This document shows, in pieces, positions 45,316 to 56,938 of a stretch of DNA of 64,000 nucleotides (position 1 is the stretch's first letter; the number at the start of each line of letters is the position of its first letter). The stretch is from Solicoccozyma terricola. Taxonomy: Eukaryota; Basidiomycota; Tremellomycetes; Filobasidiales; Piskurozymaceae. The position numbers and the translations under genes were made by a program. The stretch covers positions 379,067 to 443,066 of the forward strand of contig BCLD01000016.1 of assembly GCA_001600875.1 (NCBI GenBank). The letters run 5' to 3'. The notes beneath the pieces were generated by a model that was not told the origin of the DNA, did not search any database, and saw nothing but the letters and a program-made list of their open reading frames with translations.

Positions 45316-45525
45316 GCCTTTATGGCGACGAATGGACGGGGTCTCGATATCGCGTTGAATGGGATCCTTACACCTGCTTTCGCTCACGTGGTCCCGGGAT
45401 GGCGGTGAGCGCGATGTCGTTCGAGAAATCCTCAGACCAGTGAATCATTTCACCCCACTGAAATTCAGACAGACAGCGAACGCAAAAAAGAAAAAGAAAA
45501 AAAGACGAAAAAGACAAAAAGAAAT

Positions 45526-45618
45526 CTCTCTAACCCGGAATCGAACCGGGGTCACCCGCGCATTGAAGAATGTGCACTCTTTGACAAGCGGGTATGATGA
45601 CCATTACACTATTAAAGA
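45526..45618 (-). tRNA. tRNA-Asp (anticodon GTC), 21-nt intron
   Basis: Acceptor stem TCTTTAA/TTAGAGA, D-loop with AATGGTCA, anticodon stem CCCGC/GCGGG, loop TTGTCA plus C with anticodon GTC (plus-strand gac 45583-45585), T-arm CCCGG TTCGATT CCGGG, discriminator G. A 21-nt intron lies at the canonical place, after position 37 (45561-45581). Mature length 72 nt, equal to yeast tRNA-Asp. Confidence 0.93.
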
Positions 45619-47720
45619 CTTGATTGTAACGATACCCCTTGGTTGAAATATAACCTTGCATGCTGGAAGGACCTGGGTCGCCACTCCCGCCTTACTAAAC
45701 ATGCTTCAACAAATACTGTCAGTTGTACCTCACTCTTTGACTCAATTCGGCAGTCTTGTCCAAAAGGTATTGTATGTCATCGGCTGGCCACCCTTGGTAG
45801 CTACTTATATCTTATATCTCTCTCTTTACCACCCCAGAGCACAGCGCTTAACCTGGAGTTGGAGTTGAGGGAATACGGGGGTGGAACTTTGTGTACCGTA
45901 CTTTTTTTTTTTTTTTTCGCTATGATACCTGTTCATGCGTCCTGTTGAATTTACACGTGTTACAGTTCGACCCAACTCGTACGAGATGGGGGCGCTTTTT
46001 CACGAGTGGCATTAAGTGGGTGACACCAGCTTAACTCCAGTCACTTAAGGGTGTTCCAAAGATATGGTTCGAGAGGGATAGGTGCAGGGTACCTATCCTG
46101 AAGCTTTCAGCCTTCTTTGCACGTTTTTGTATTCTCTATAAAGGTCGAAACTTTCTATTCCGGCCTAATGATAAAATTCAAGGACATTGAGAACCTCATT
46201 AATTGCCTAATCGCTAGAGTCCTATTGGTTGGTGCCACGTGGCCCCTGCGGTGTACGGCCTAAACACACCGCTGGGTCTGCGGTGCTACGCCCTAATTGC
46301 ACCGCTGACCCTGCGGTGCTCCGCCTAATTACACCGCTGACCTCTACGGTGCTACGGTGTTCTTGTCCTCTTGACGTTTCAGCTCCTCGTGGTGAATCCT
46401 GGCTTTGAATGAACGGCGCTCAGGCTTCTTGCAATTATCTGTTCCTCGAATGACGTCCAATCTCATTTACCATTCCATAATTTCGTCTGTTCCCCTCGTC
46501 CCGACGTCCCACGGCTTACTACTCATCTTGCCTTCTAGCATGACATTGTAGCTCCTGACGGCTCTCGTCGTTCTTTTCACTCAGTCCATGGCAGGTATCT
46601 TCCTTTGAATTGATGTCGCAGATGACCAAAAACCATGGCGTGTCTACCCACTTTGATGTGGTTCTCACCAAAGCATATGGTTGACTCCTCTTCTAGACTT
46701 CATGTACCCTCGTTCATGGTAAGTCGACAGTCACTGCTTGTACCCATTACCCAGACTCCTTCTTCCAGTCCTTCTGAAATCTGCTTGATCTTTGTCTTCT
46801 GCTCTGAGGTTTGAAATTCTCAAGTAGCTTCCCGCTCGTGGTCTTGAGATTCTTAACTAACTTTGCGATACCTGACCATCGTGGACAAATGTCACTTCAA
46901 AGGGCAGGCCCCTCCCAGGGTATCGAGTGAACGATGGGGGAATAGCTGCGATACTTGATATAGTCTATTCCGGATTTTGGTGATATATACTTACGATTCG
47001 CTTGTGGAATGATTAGCGACACATGTGCCACATGTATGCTTTCCAGGTGATGCAAAGGAGATACAGCTCTTAGCTGTCTCGCCTTGACTGTTTGCTCAGG
47101 AGCCCATAGTTTATCAAGTTTGCACCGGCTGCTAGGAAACATAGGAGAGGACGTTGGGATAATTGTGATGCAACTCAAGGACCAAAGCTGTGAGATCTGG
47201 CATCTGACCTGAACGGGGTTTCATCTAGTATTGGTTACCCGCCATGAACTCAACGCGATCGACCTGTTCATGATCAATACTGTCATTAGTGGACTGTGAC
47301 GAATATCGGGAATAGGGTTATTTGTGGGTAAGTCACGGCTCTGAAGATGATCCACAAATGTATGGAGTGGCATGATGATACTATTGTGGCCAGTGATGTG
47401 AAGTCATCAGATAAGCCAGTCCAACAAACAGCCGTCCAGACGAGAAGATCATCCAGTTTGCGAGTTGATAATTCACCTAATCCTCCACTTATTATTCTAG
47501 GGCTTTGAAGCGGAGTGGCCACCAGCCAGGAACGCAGGCATGACAAGTGAGCCACGCCTCATGACGGTCGCATCATGCCAGCGTATGCGGCTTCATTGTC
47601 CCCTCCACGACCTGAATAACCTCACAAACTTGAGATCTTCAGGGCAAAGTGGTGAATTGTTCGTATCAGACGTCTCTACACTGCTGGTACAATGTTTCGC
47701 ACTCGTGGACGAATCGACCA
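45619..47720. other. Gene-poor 2.1-kb stretch
   Basis: Contains a poly-T run at about 45901-45918, three 33-bp palindromic repeats (separate entry), and otherwise only short open frames without recognisable protein (for example minus strand at 46897-47178 and 47286-47555). Together with the transposon-derived gene and the tRNA to its left it looks like a small repeat/transposon island. The right end carries the TUF1 3' UTR. Confidence 0.5.
46247..46357. repeat. Three tandem 32-33 bp units with internal GCGGTG...CACCGC dyads
   Basis: Units start at 46247, 46279 and 46312 (each TGCGGTG...CTAA...CACCGCTG) with a partial fourth at 46345. Each unit has an inverted GCGGTG/CACCGC pair, so the array can fold as a series of hairpins. 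Confidence 0.8.
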
Positions 47721-49949
47721 TCAAGGCATAATCTCGCTAATCAAGCCAGTGGCTACAGTCTTGCCACCTTCTCGCAGTGTGAATCGCGACCCGACCTCCA
47801 ATGCAATGTCGTGAACAAGCTCGCCGACGAGCTCAACGTTGTCTCCTGGCATAACGAGCTTCTCATCCGCTCCCTCGGTTCCAGGGGGGAATGTCAAAGC
47901 GACTGTGACGTCGGTGGTTCGGATGAACAGTTGTGGTCGGTAGTTGGCCATGAAAGGAGTGTAACGACCGCCCTCCTCTTTGGTGAGGACCTGTGTGTGA
48001 GCAACGGAGAGGGTTCAGTAAGTTCCCTTGACATCGCCATGGAGCAACTCGACTCACGTAAACCTGCGCCTTGAACTTTTTGACGGACTTGATGGAGCCC
48101 GGAGCCACAATGACTTGTCCTCGCTTGACTTGCTCTCGCTTGACACCTCGAAGTAAGGCACCCATGTTGTCACCAGCCTCTCCCCGATCGAGCTCCTTGT
48201 GGAACATCTCTGTAAGGGTGGGAAAAAAAAGAATTGTGGTCAGAATCATACCCCTCATCATCGGACACGTCGCACCCACCGATACCGGTTAAAGTGGTTT
48301 TCATGCTCTGACCCAGACCGAGGATCTCGATTTCAGATCCTTTCGTGATGGTACCTCGTTCGACACGGCCGGTGGCAACGGTACCTGCATATCGGTAGAA
48401 TTTTATCAGACATTGTCTACAGCGGGGTGTTCGTTTCTGCACTCACCTCGTCCCGAGATCGAGAAAACATCCTCGACATACATCAAGAACGGTTTGTCAA
48501 GGTCACCTTTAGGGTAAAAGTATCAGCACGGCCATCCGGGACATACGACAACCCGCACTCACGTGGTGGGATATCCAACCAGGTGTCTGCAGCCTCCATC
48601 AGCTCTTTAATCTTGTTGGCTCCACGCTCTGGGTCTCTGCCCTCCAGTGCAGCGAGAGCGCTTCCCATGATGACCGGCGTGTTCTCTCCATCGAATTTGA
48701 ATTCGGTGAGGAGATCCCTCATCTCCATCTCGACGAGCTCGAGCATCTCTGGGTCATCAATCTGGTCGACCTTGTTGATAAAGACCAACAGCTTTTTGAT
48801 TCCGACCTGTCGGGCAAGCAAGAGATGTTCTCGCGTTTGAGGCATCTGCCCGTCCGTAGCAGAAACGACAATGATCGCTCCGTCCAATTGAGCGGCACCG
48901 GTGATCATGTTCTGTGAACGGCAAAGATAATCAGTGACTGTGTTTTAAACAGGCGAAGTCAGAGATACTGGAAGACGTACCTTGATGTCTATGAGCCAAG
49001 AGCGGTCGAATGTGAGGTATGGTTAGTCAAACGGTCTGCTCCGCAGTACCGGCACCCTCCGGAGCTTACAATCAGCGTGTCCAGGGCCTGTCAGGTTCAG
49101 AACATGATGTCAGTGGATAATTTTCCGCTATCAGACAACACGACGCCACTGACAATCGATATGGGCGTAATGACGGTTGGGAGTTTCGTATTCGACGTGC
49201 TGACCGACCACCCTACGCTGTCAGTCGAGCTCACGATACTGGCGGCAACACACGTCCACTCACGGCAGTGCTGATGGTGATACCTCGTGCCTTCTCCTCT
49301 GGCGCCTTGTCGATCTGCGAGTAATCCATGAACTTTCCACCGCCGGTTTCAGAGAGATATTTGGTGATGGCAGCTGTGAGAGTAGTCTTTCCATGGTCGA
49401 CGTGCTGTTTGGAGAGTACGTACAGTAAGGATGACGGGGGAAGGAAAGCAGGATCAGAGAAGGAGTCTATACTCACGCCGATTGTTCCGATGCTGTTTCG
49501 GTGCGATGTAGACATGAGTCCTCCGTCTAAAACCAACATGTACCGGATAATGAGCTCACTTGAAATGCGGCTTCTGCCTAGAGAACCTGCCACCAGCGTC
49601 TGCAGCGTATGATCGAGAAGCATTCCAAGCTGTAGGAAGGGTTGGGGTATGGGGTATCAATGAGACGTTCCGAGCTCAGCGCTCTCCCCACACCATCATG
49701 CTCACCTGGTAGCATGGGAAGTTGCTGACGAGCGGAGCGCAGAGAGCGCCTTGCAGTTTGCACCGACCTGGATTGTTCCCTGATACATGATGGGCCGGCC
49801 GTAGCGACTCGAGGAGCGATGGCTTCAGGAACGAATCGATCAGCTGCAGTAGGAGGATGGCCTAGCAGAGCGGCGCCGAACTCACCTCGAAGAGCACTGG
49901 TGGCAGTGACAACACCGCGAGCGGCTGGGAAGATCCTGGTAGGCAACAT
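47721..49949 (-). CDS. TUF1: Mitochondrial elongation factor Tu
   Basis: EF-Tu brings aminoacyl-tRNA to the mitochondrial ribosome using GTP. The presequence starts [20 protein letters not shown] (49949); in-frame ATGs at 49979 and further upstream are alternatives. G1 is [17 protein letters not shown], switch [11 protein letters not shown]3 DCPGHADYIKNM, G4 NKVDQ, G5 GSALAALEG. Domain 2 includes [18 protein letters not shown]; domain 3 has [32 protein letters not shown] and ends LISEIMP (stop 47721-47723). The G3 segment is spread over two consecutive micro-exons of 18 nt (49070-49087, PGHAD) and 8 nt (48981-48988, YIK). All GTPase motifs are intact. Confidence 0.95.
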
Positions 49950-50149
49950 CTTGGACTGATAGAAAGTGACGAGCAACATGGATTCCAAGTGAGGTCGATG
50001 GGTCCTGACACCCACGGAAAAGTTGAACTATCAAAGAAATTGACTGACGTGTAAATAGGAGAAGGGGAGGGGGGGGGGGAGGGGGGAAGATTTCAACATG
50101 GTGGTGGACCACGTACATGATTGCTGAAGAGTAACTCTATCATAGCAAG

Positions 50150-50246
50150 GGCCGTGTGTCCCAGCGGTAAGGAGTCTGACTTCGAGGTCTACTACAATAC
50201 CAACTTCATCATCAGAAGATCCAGGGTTCGAATCCCTGTACGGCTT
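50150..50246 (+). tRNA. tRNA-Arg (anticodon TCG), 25-nt intron
   Basis: Acceptor GGCCGTG/TACGGCT (closing with two G-T pairs), D-arm TCC...GGA, anticodon stem TCTGA/TCAGA, loop CTTCGA plus A with anticodon TCG at 50182-50184, T-arm CAGGG TTCGAAT CCCTG. The intron 50186-50210 follows position 37. A T-run just downstream (TTTCTTTTTG) is a likely Pol III terminator. Confidence 0.9.
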
Positions 50247-50388
50247 TCTTTTTGCATGTTTTTGATTTTTTGGTGTTTTTGCCCAGCTTGTGCCTCGGGC
50301 TCTCCAACGGCAACTGCAGGCCGCGAGTAGGTATGATATGTGTCTGTAAGGTTGTCACGGAACGCCATCCCAACTTACCATCATAACG

Positions 50389-51234
50389 ATGGCCAAGAAG
50401 AAGAAGACGGCTCTCAAGCCCGTGGCAAGGGTGTTTGCTACCACGTCTCAGCCGAAGAAGCAAGTTGAACAGCCAGACGAAGATCCAGAAGACGATCCGT
50501 CTCCTCCACCTGCTCCAGTGCAACAGGACAAGGGGGATGTCGCTACGACCTTGCACGATGCCGCAGGAGCCGTGGATGATTGGGAGAATGAGGTGGATCC
50601 GGGACAACAAAGGCTGCAAGGATACGTAGAGCGGCTTCAGGACAAGGGAGACAAAGAGGTCGCGAGAATCATCAAGGTATGCACGCACAAGGTGTGATTT
50701 AAAACACTGATGAGCCCAAACTTGAACGCTGTCACGACGGACAGGCAATCGACTTTGACAAGCGGATGAACAAGGGACTGGTCTCCGTTGATATCATGTC
50801 GGATGTAAGGGATGAGGCACTAGCGCTCCGTATGGAACAGGATCAGTACAGAGCGAATGGTGAGTAATACCGGCGGCGAACTCGTGGTGGCATGCAGCTC
50901 ATCCGGATACCTGCCTTTCCAGTCCCATCAGTCAAGGCGATCGATCAATCTCAAAAGGAAAAGTCCCTCCTGAGGCTGTACATCATCCATCACGTCCTGG
51001 CGAAGCTCGGATACGCCGAAGCCCGTATTTTAGAATGCCTACAAAGCCTCGGCCCGCGGCTGGTAGTTGGAGGGATAGATGACAAGATTAACAGTGGATG
51101 GGAGGATGCGTTAGACTGGGTGAGTCCGATAGAGCTGCTTGCTACCGCTTCTCTTCCTGACACTGATATATATCTCATTCCACAAGATGTGGCTGCATTG
51201 CTCAGACGAGGAGCTAAGCACCGTCACAGCGTGA
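50389..51234 (+). CDS. N-terminal part of a DHX29/YLR419W-type helicase, as separate gene model
   Basis: The inferred CDS is join(50389..50676, 50745..50859, 50932..51119, 51187..51234), 212 aa, with a basic start MAKKKKTALKPVARVFATTS as in fungal YLR419W/DHX29-type proteins. The C-terminal part forms a UBA-like helical region: YIIHHVLAKLGYAEARILECL and WEDALDWMWLHCSDEELSTV, lining up with the ALDWLxLHLxxDEL segment that precedes the helicase core in full-length relatives. Here a TGA follows (51232-51234), and the helicase core opens its own ATG 490 bp later. Either one gene with a long unread intron, or a true split of the family's two halves. Confidence 0.6.
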
Positions 51235-51725
51235 ACACGAGTAGTGCTATATGATACCACGAATCTATATACACACACACTGGAATTGCATACGGACATA
51301 GGGCCTTGCTGTCCAGAATGCCTGCTGCCCCTCCTCTAAGGACGGCGACCCTCGATGGAACCTGCCATGCAACCACCGAACACTACCGCGATGTACAATG
51401 ATGCGTCCTACTTTGCTCTGTCGCACACAAGAGTGGTCGTAGCATGAACTCCCAACGGTCGATCGTCCGGGTCTAAGAGCTGCTTGTACTGTAGATAGCT
51501 TTGCGATACATGTCAATGGGCGTAAAGCCCATACTATGCTGACGTCACGTCGACCTAACCCCGTTCAAATATCAGAGAAAGCACTTTCACTTAGACAGAC
51601 TCACATCGGCCTTCCAATAGGAAAAACTTCAAGGACAATCTGGGGGATACTAGGGATCGAGACAGCTTCGCCAACAGCCAGAGTAAGACCTACGACCTAC
51701 GACCTACGACCTCGCCATCGTCAAC
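51235..51725. promoter_or_regulatory. Interval between the two DHX29-type parts, with CRE palindrome
   Basis: A 491-bp stretch with a CA microsatellite (about 51270-51283), the palindrome TGACGTCA at 51540-51547 (bZIP/CREB-type site) followed by CGTCGAC, and a triplicated ACCTACG at 51688-51710. If both parts are one gene this is an intron far longer than its neighbours; if not, it holds the promoter of the helicase gene. Confidence 0.5.
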
Positions 51726-54700
51726 ATGAGCATGTTCCGCCGTGGAGACGACTCTGAGAGCGAAGTCGAAGAGGACACTCCGGTTGATGTTCTGCAAGGC
51801 CGAGTTGACGGTGGGCAAGCCGACCACAGAGAGGAAGAGCAGGACCTGGAGCAAGACGATGAAGAAGTTGGACTGTTTGGCAACCTGCATGAGCTGAGCG
51901 AGTCGCTGGCGGCTTCCACGACCCTTGGTACCTCTTCCTCGGTCGTCATCAAGCTCCGCGAATTTCCTCTTCCCAAACACATTCCATCTTCGCTGGTCCT
52001 TCCCAAGAAACTCCTATCTGACGTGCTATTGAGCACCGGCTCTACCAACGCTGAGAGAGCAGCTGCAAAAGGAAAAGCACGAGATCTTCATCCTGTTTTC
52101 GAGTACAAGGATATCAGCGGAGGTAGTCGAGCGAAGAGGGCGGAGCTGGAGATATTATGGATCAAAGCCGAGTCACAGCTCGAGAAAAAGCAAGCTGGAA
52201 GACAGGTAAATAAAAGCAGGAGCAAAGCAGTGCCAGGAAAGACAGTACGACCAAACGACCCATCTGCTCTTTGGCCTGAGGATGGGCCCAGTCCTGTGTT
52301 ATGGGCTCGACGGGACAACGCGTTGTCTCGCCCTTCATCTGGGGTCACTTCGGCTGTCACCTCTAATGCAGTCTCTGGCTCGGTAACTCCAGTCGAGTCC
52401 GCCGGGACCTCTGACGTTGGTCTCCCTTCGTTGTTGAACGGCGAAGCAATCACTCCGCTTCCAGCAGTAACGACCTCGCAGGCCGGACCAAGCACCACCT
52501 CGCGCCATCCTAGCGTCAAACACGCCTTGACCTACGCTATGCACTCGATTGGATGTCCTAGCATACAAGAGGCTGAACACTACGTCTCTTTGATAGCTCT
52601 TCATCAACTAACCACGAGAACAGAACACGAAAATGCCGAACGGCTGGGCATTCGAACCCCTCTCCCGACTGACAAGACGGATAACGCAGCATGTTCGTCT
52701 GCTGACGGCCCACCAGTCCGGACAGCATCCCTCCCTGCGTATACTGCCATCAATCCGAAAAGTCTTCCACTCATTTACCGAGATCTCTGGGACGAGCTAG
52801 AAGAGGTCCGCATACAGCGGGAGCATGGAAACAGCCGGAAGATTTGGGGAGTCCTCGAACAGATTGTTGATAATCAGGAGCTCATGGACACCGCACAGCC
52901 ACCTGCTGTGAACGAGTCCAGACCCGACCGAGCTTTCAAGCTCAAGGATGAAAACCTAGGAGCGACTTTGAGGAACGTGACGAATGAATCAAAGTTCTCT
53001 TCTCGTATCAAAGATGATTGGAATCGTCGATCAAACAGCAAAGAGTACCTCACTATGATGGTAAATTCGCTGGTGCTGGCGCCTTCGGCCGAGTTAGAGG
53101 CTGAACCTTGTGTGTTCTATGCAGTCTCAGCGCAATTCGCTACCCATCGCTGCCTTTAGAGAGGAGATAGTAAAGACAATGCGAGAGAACCAGGTCATGA
53201 TCCTCAGCGGAGAAACTGGATGGTGGGTACATGAGTCTCTGTTGAGCTTGAGAGCGTTGGGCTGAAAGTCCGTACATCACAGCGGTAAGAGTACCCAACT
53301 CCCGTCATTCATTCTCGAGGAACAGCTTGCTCGAGGACAGGAATGCAAGATATATGTGACTGAACCGAGGCGAATCAGTGCAATCTCCCTTGCGCAACGC
53401 GTGGCGAAAGAACTTGGCGATCAGGGGGCCAACAAGGGTGATGGCCTCGTCGGGTATGCCATCAGAATGGAGAACAACATTGGACCGAATACCGTGAGTC
53501 GACCCACTGTTTCCGCCACATTTCCGCGCGCCGACACGAGCATCGCCCAACATCAGAGACTAGCGTTTGTGACGAACGGCATTGCTTTGCGAATGCTGGA
53601 AGCGGATTCGGACAATGGGGGGAAGGGCAAGGGTTCCGCGTTTGACCAGGTGACAGTGAGTACACCCCGAACATACCGGGATTGATGATGCTGATATTAC
53701 ACATGTCATTGGCAGCATATAATAATAGACGAAGTTCATGAGAGATCGATAGACTGTCCGTAGGATGGCCGAAATTTACAGGCGCATCCTTCGCTGACTG
53801 TGTTTATGATCACAGCCGACTTTCTGCTGATTGTCCTAAAGTCCCTCATGCGGACTCGGCGGGATTTGAAGTAAGACGCTGGTTGCCGTTGATCACACCA
53901 GTTTGCATCCATTGACATCGCTTCATCATTTGTAGGGTCGTTCTCATGTCGGCGACATTGGATGCTCAGAAGGTGCAAAACTTCTCTCGGGTTACGATTC
54001 ACCGCTGATGATTCCATCCTAGATATCGGCATATTTCGACAATTGTCCTGTCCTAACGGTCCCGGGCAGGACCTTCCCTGTCAAGGTATCCTACTTGGAA
54101 GATGCTGTGCAATTCACAGACTACTCTCTGGACCCATCTTCTCCATACGCGTTGCGGGGTGAGTCGGGTAAAACATTAAACATAGAGGGCCGGCATCTGA
54201 CTCCCCCCCTCTGAAAGCCCGAGATAGGAGAGGCGGAAAATTTTCAACTCTGGAATGGGCGGAAGACGAAGACGACTCAGACGACCCAGAGTCTAAAGGC
54301 TCCGATCCTCTCAAACTATCTTCATCACTCTATTCCAGACAGACCATCGATACGGTCAACCTCCTCGACCCCAGACAGATTCCGTACGAACTCATTGTGC
54401 GAGTGCTGGAGAGGCTCTGCCTTGAACCAGCGGGCGAATATTCTCAATACTCCCACGCCATCCTTATTTTCCTTCCCGGCCTACAAGAGATACGCAAGAT
54501 GCACGACGCTCTAGTGGATCACAAGGTCTTTGGCAACTCCGATGCTTTCATTCTGTTCCCGTTACATTCCACCATTTCTAGCGAAGGGCAAAGTGCAGTT
54601 TTTGACATACCTCCCCAAGGCATACGCAAGATCGTCATCGGTGAGTGATTTTTTGCAAGGCCACTAACCAGCTTACCTATAAGGCTGACGAATATCATAA

Positions 54701-56840
54701 CGGACTCGCAGCTACAAACATCGCAGGTCAGCCCAAGTCCTGTTGTTCAATCGCTTGTCGCGCTGACATATGGAATTATTCCAGAAACCGGAATCACAAT
54801 TCCCGACATCACCGCTGTGATTGACTCTGGGAAACACCGGGAGATGACGTAGGCTCAAATGCACATGCTATACTGTACGAACTGACAAGCTCTCGATCTG
54901 TGGTCGCAGATACGACGAGAAGCGCCAGATTTCGCGCTTGACTGAGACCTACATTGCTCGAAGTAACGCAACACAGCGACGTGGTAGAGCTGGGCGAGTC
55001 CAGGAGGGAATGGCCTTCCATCTTTTCACGCGAGCCAGGTTCGAGCACCAAGTAAGTCAGGGCTCCTTTTCCTGGGGCGACGTTCCGGCTGAGGGTATTG
55101 TTTTACCGCAGATGGCTCCACATCCCCTCCCAGAGATGCTACGTTTGTCTCTACAAGATCTGTGAGTGCGATAGGTCTTCAACAGGTTTGCGTATATTAA
55201 AAAATGGTACACCTCGAAGTGCTCTGCGAATCAAAATACTCAAAGTAGATCTTGGTCCAACAATTTCAGAGGCTCTCGCTTCTGCACTAGATCCTCCCAA
55301 TCCGGTCAATGTCACGCGAGCGATAAGCTCCCTTGTTGAGGTCGGCGCTCTCAGTGCTGCAGACGAGGCTATAACACCACTCGGTCGTCTGCTCAGTCGT
55401 CTACCTGTCGATGTGCACCTCGGTAAGGCAGTCGCCCTAGCTGTCGAGGGGAAATTAAAGCTGACCGAATACCTTTCTTCCCTCAGGAAAATTCCTATTA
55501 TATGCTGCTTTGTTTGGCTGCCTAGATCCAGCACTTACGATTGCGGCCACCTTGAATGCAAAGTCTCCTTTCATCACTCCATTCGGCCAAGAGCAACAGG
55601 CAGATACCATCAAAGCATCATTCAAAAAGGGTATGTGCAAAGTTGGAGCCTGCCATTGCTTATCCATGTCATCTAACCTTCCCTCCGCACGAGCAGGCAA
55701 CAGCGACTTTCTTACCCTTCACAACGTGTATACAATCTGGAAGAAAATGTCGTCCAACAATTCGCACACTGTATGGAACTGGTGCAAACGCAACTTTCTA
55801 TCGCAGCAGGTAGGTAGCGGGTTGCTGCTCAAAGCTGAGCATTCAGACTGATGCTGGCGCGACAGACCCTTAGTCAGATAGAGGAGCTAAGACAACAGCT
55901 GTATTCGTGGGTGTCTGACGACCCTCGAAAGTGAGCGACTGATCATTGACATATTGCCAATCAGCTACTTGGTCGACACTGCTTTTGTAAAGGTGACCGA
56001 GGAGGAGCGCCAAGCCATCAGCCGGTGCGTTGCTAGACTCTCTTCTAGAAGACAATATGACTGACACTTTGGTCCTTAGTGCTCGCTTCAGCCGTGGGTG
56101 GAAAACGCACTTCCTGGAACTACCTCCCGGTCTCAATCAGAACGCCGACGACGAGGCAATGGTCAATGCGGCACTGGCAGCAGGCTTGTATCCGAAGCTG
56201 CTTGTGGTAGACTTGTCGAACGGAGGATTAAAAACATTGATCAACAACCAAGCCATCAGCATTGTAAGTGCTTGTGACCCGGATGAGAAGCTGTTGATCT
56301 AACGTCATGTCGACACAGCATCCCAGTTCCGTTAATTTCCGAATGCCGCCGAGCGAGTTCGCGGCAAACTACGTCGTGTACTTTACGATCATGCAATCGA
56401 AGAAGGTGAGTAATGACGACCCATAATACCCCCCAAAGGTTTCCCCCCTGACAGTTGTTGTACACAGCTCTACGCATGGGAAACAGGCCCAGTGGCTGAT
56501 CTAGCGGTTTTCTTGCTGTGCGGAGAGCTTGTGGATTACAAGGTGAGTCGAGACCATACGATTGAGAAGCAAGGAGGAGTAACCGTCGAAACGCTTCGAT
56601 CAGATATGGGCGCAAACAGCTACGATCGACCGAAAACTGCGGTTCTCCCTACCGCCCAAAACACTACTGGCGCTCCGGTCACTGCGAGATGGTTTTGCCC
56701 AAACAATAGCGCAACGGCTGCGGAACAAGGCTCTTTCAGTCGACCAGGAAAGATGGTGGGAGGTTGGAATGAAATGCTTGCAGACACGGGATAAGGAAGA
56801 GAGGGAAGCTGTCCTGGAGCGAATAGGAGTTTCTCTATGA
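51726..56840 (+). CDS. DExH-box RNA helicase, DHX29/YLR419W type
   Basis: Acts on structured RNA, probably at the small ribosomal subunit as DHX29 does in initiation. The first exon encodes an acidic start ([18 protein letters not shown]) and a long linker. Motifs: I ILSGETGCGKSTQLP (near 53210), Ia [90 protein letters not shown]. The winged-helix/ratchet ([29 protein letters not shown]) and OB domain follow, ending [12 protein letters not shown] before TGA 56838-56840. Motif V is assembled through a 15-nt micro-exon (54712-54726). All ATPase motifs are intact. The family N-terminus lies in the separate upstream model. Confidence 0.88.
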
Positions 56841-56938
56841 CGGAGAGGAGGATGGTTCCTTCCCACGGATAGAGTTTACGATGACTTGCCCTACTACTCG
56901 ACATCGCGCTACATAGATCAAACCCCATGTCAACCTAC

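Noticed and set aside
46897..47555. Two minus-strand ORFs of about 90 codons
   Set aside because: No homology, no splice partners, ordinary chance length in a gene-poor region.
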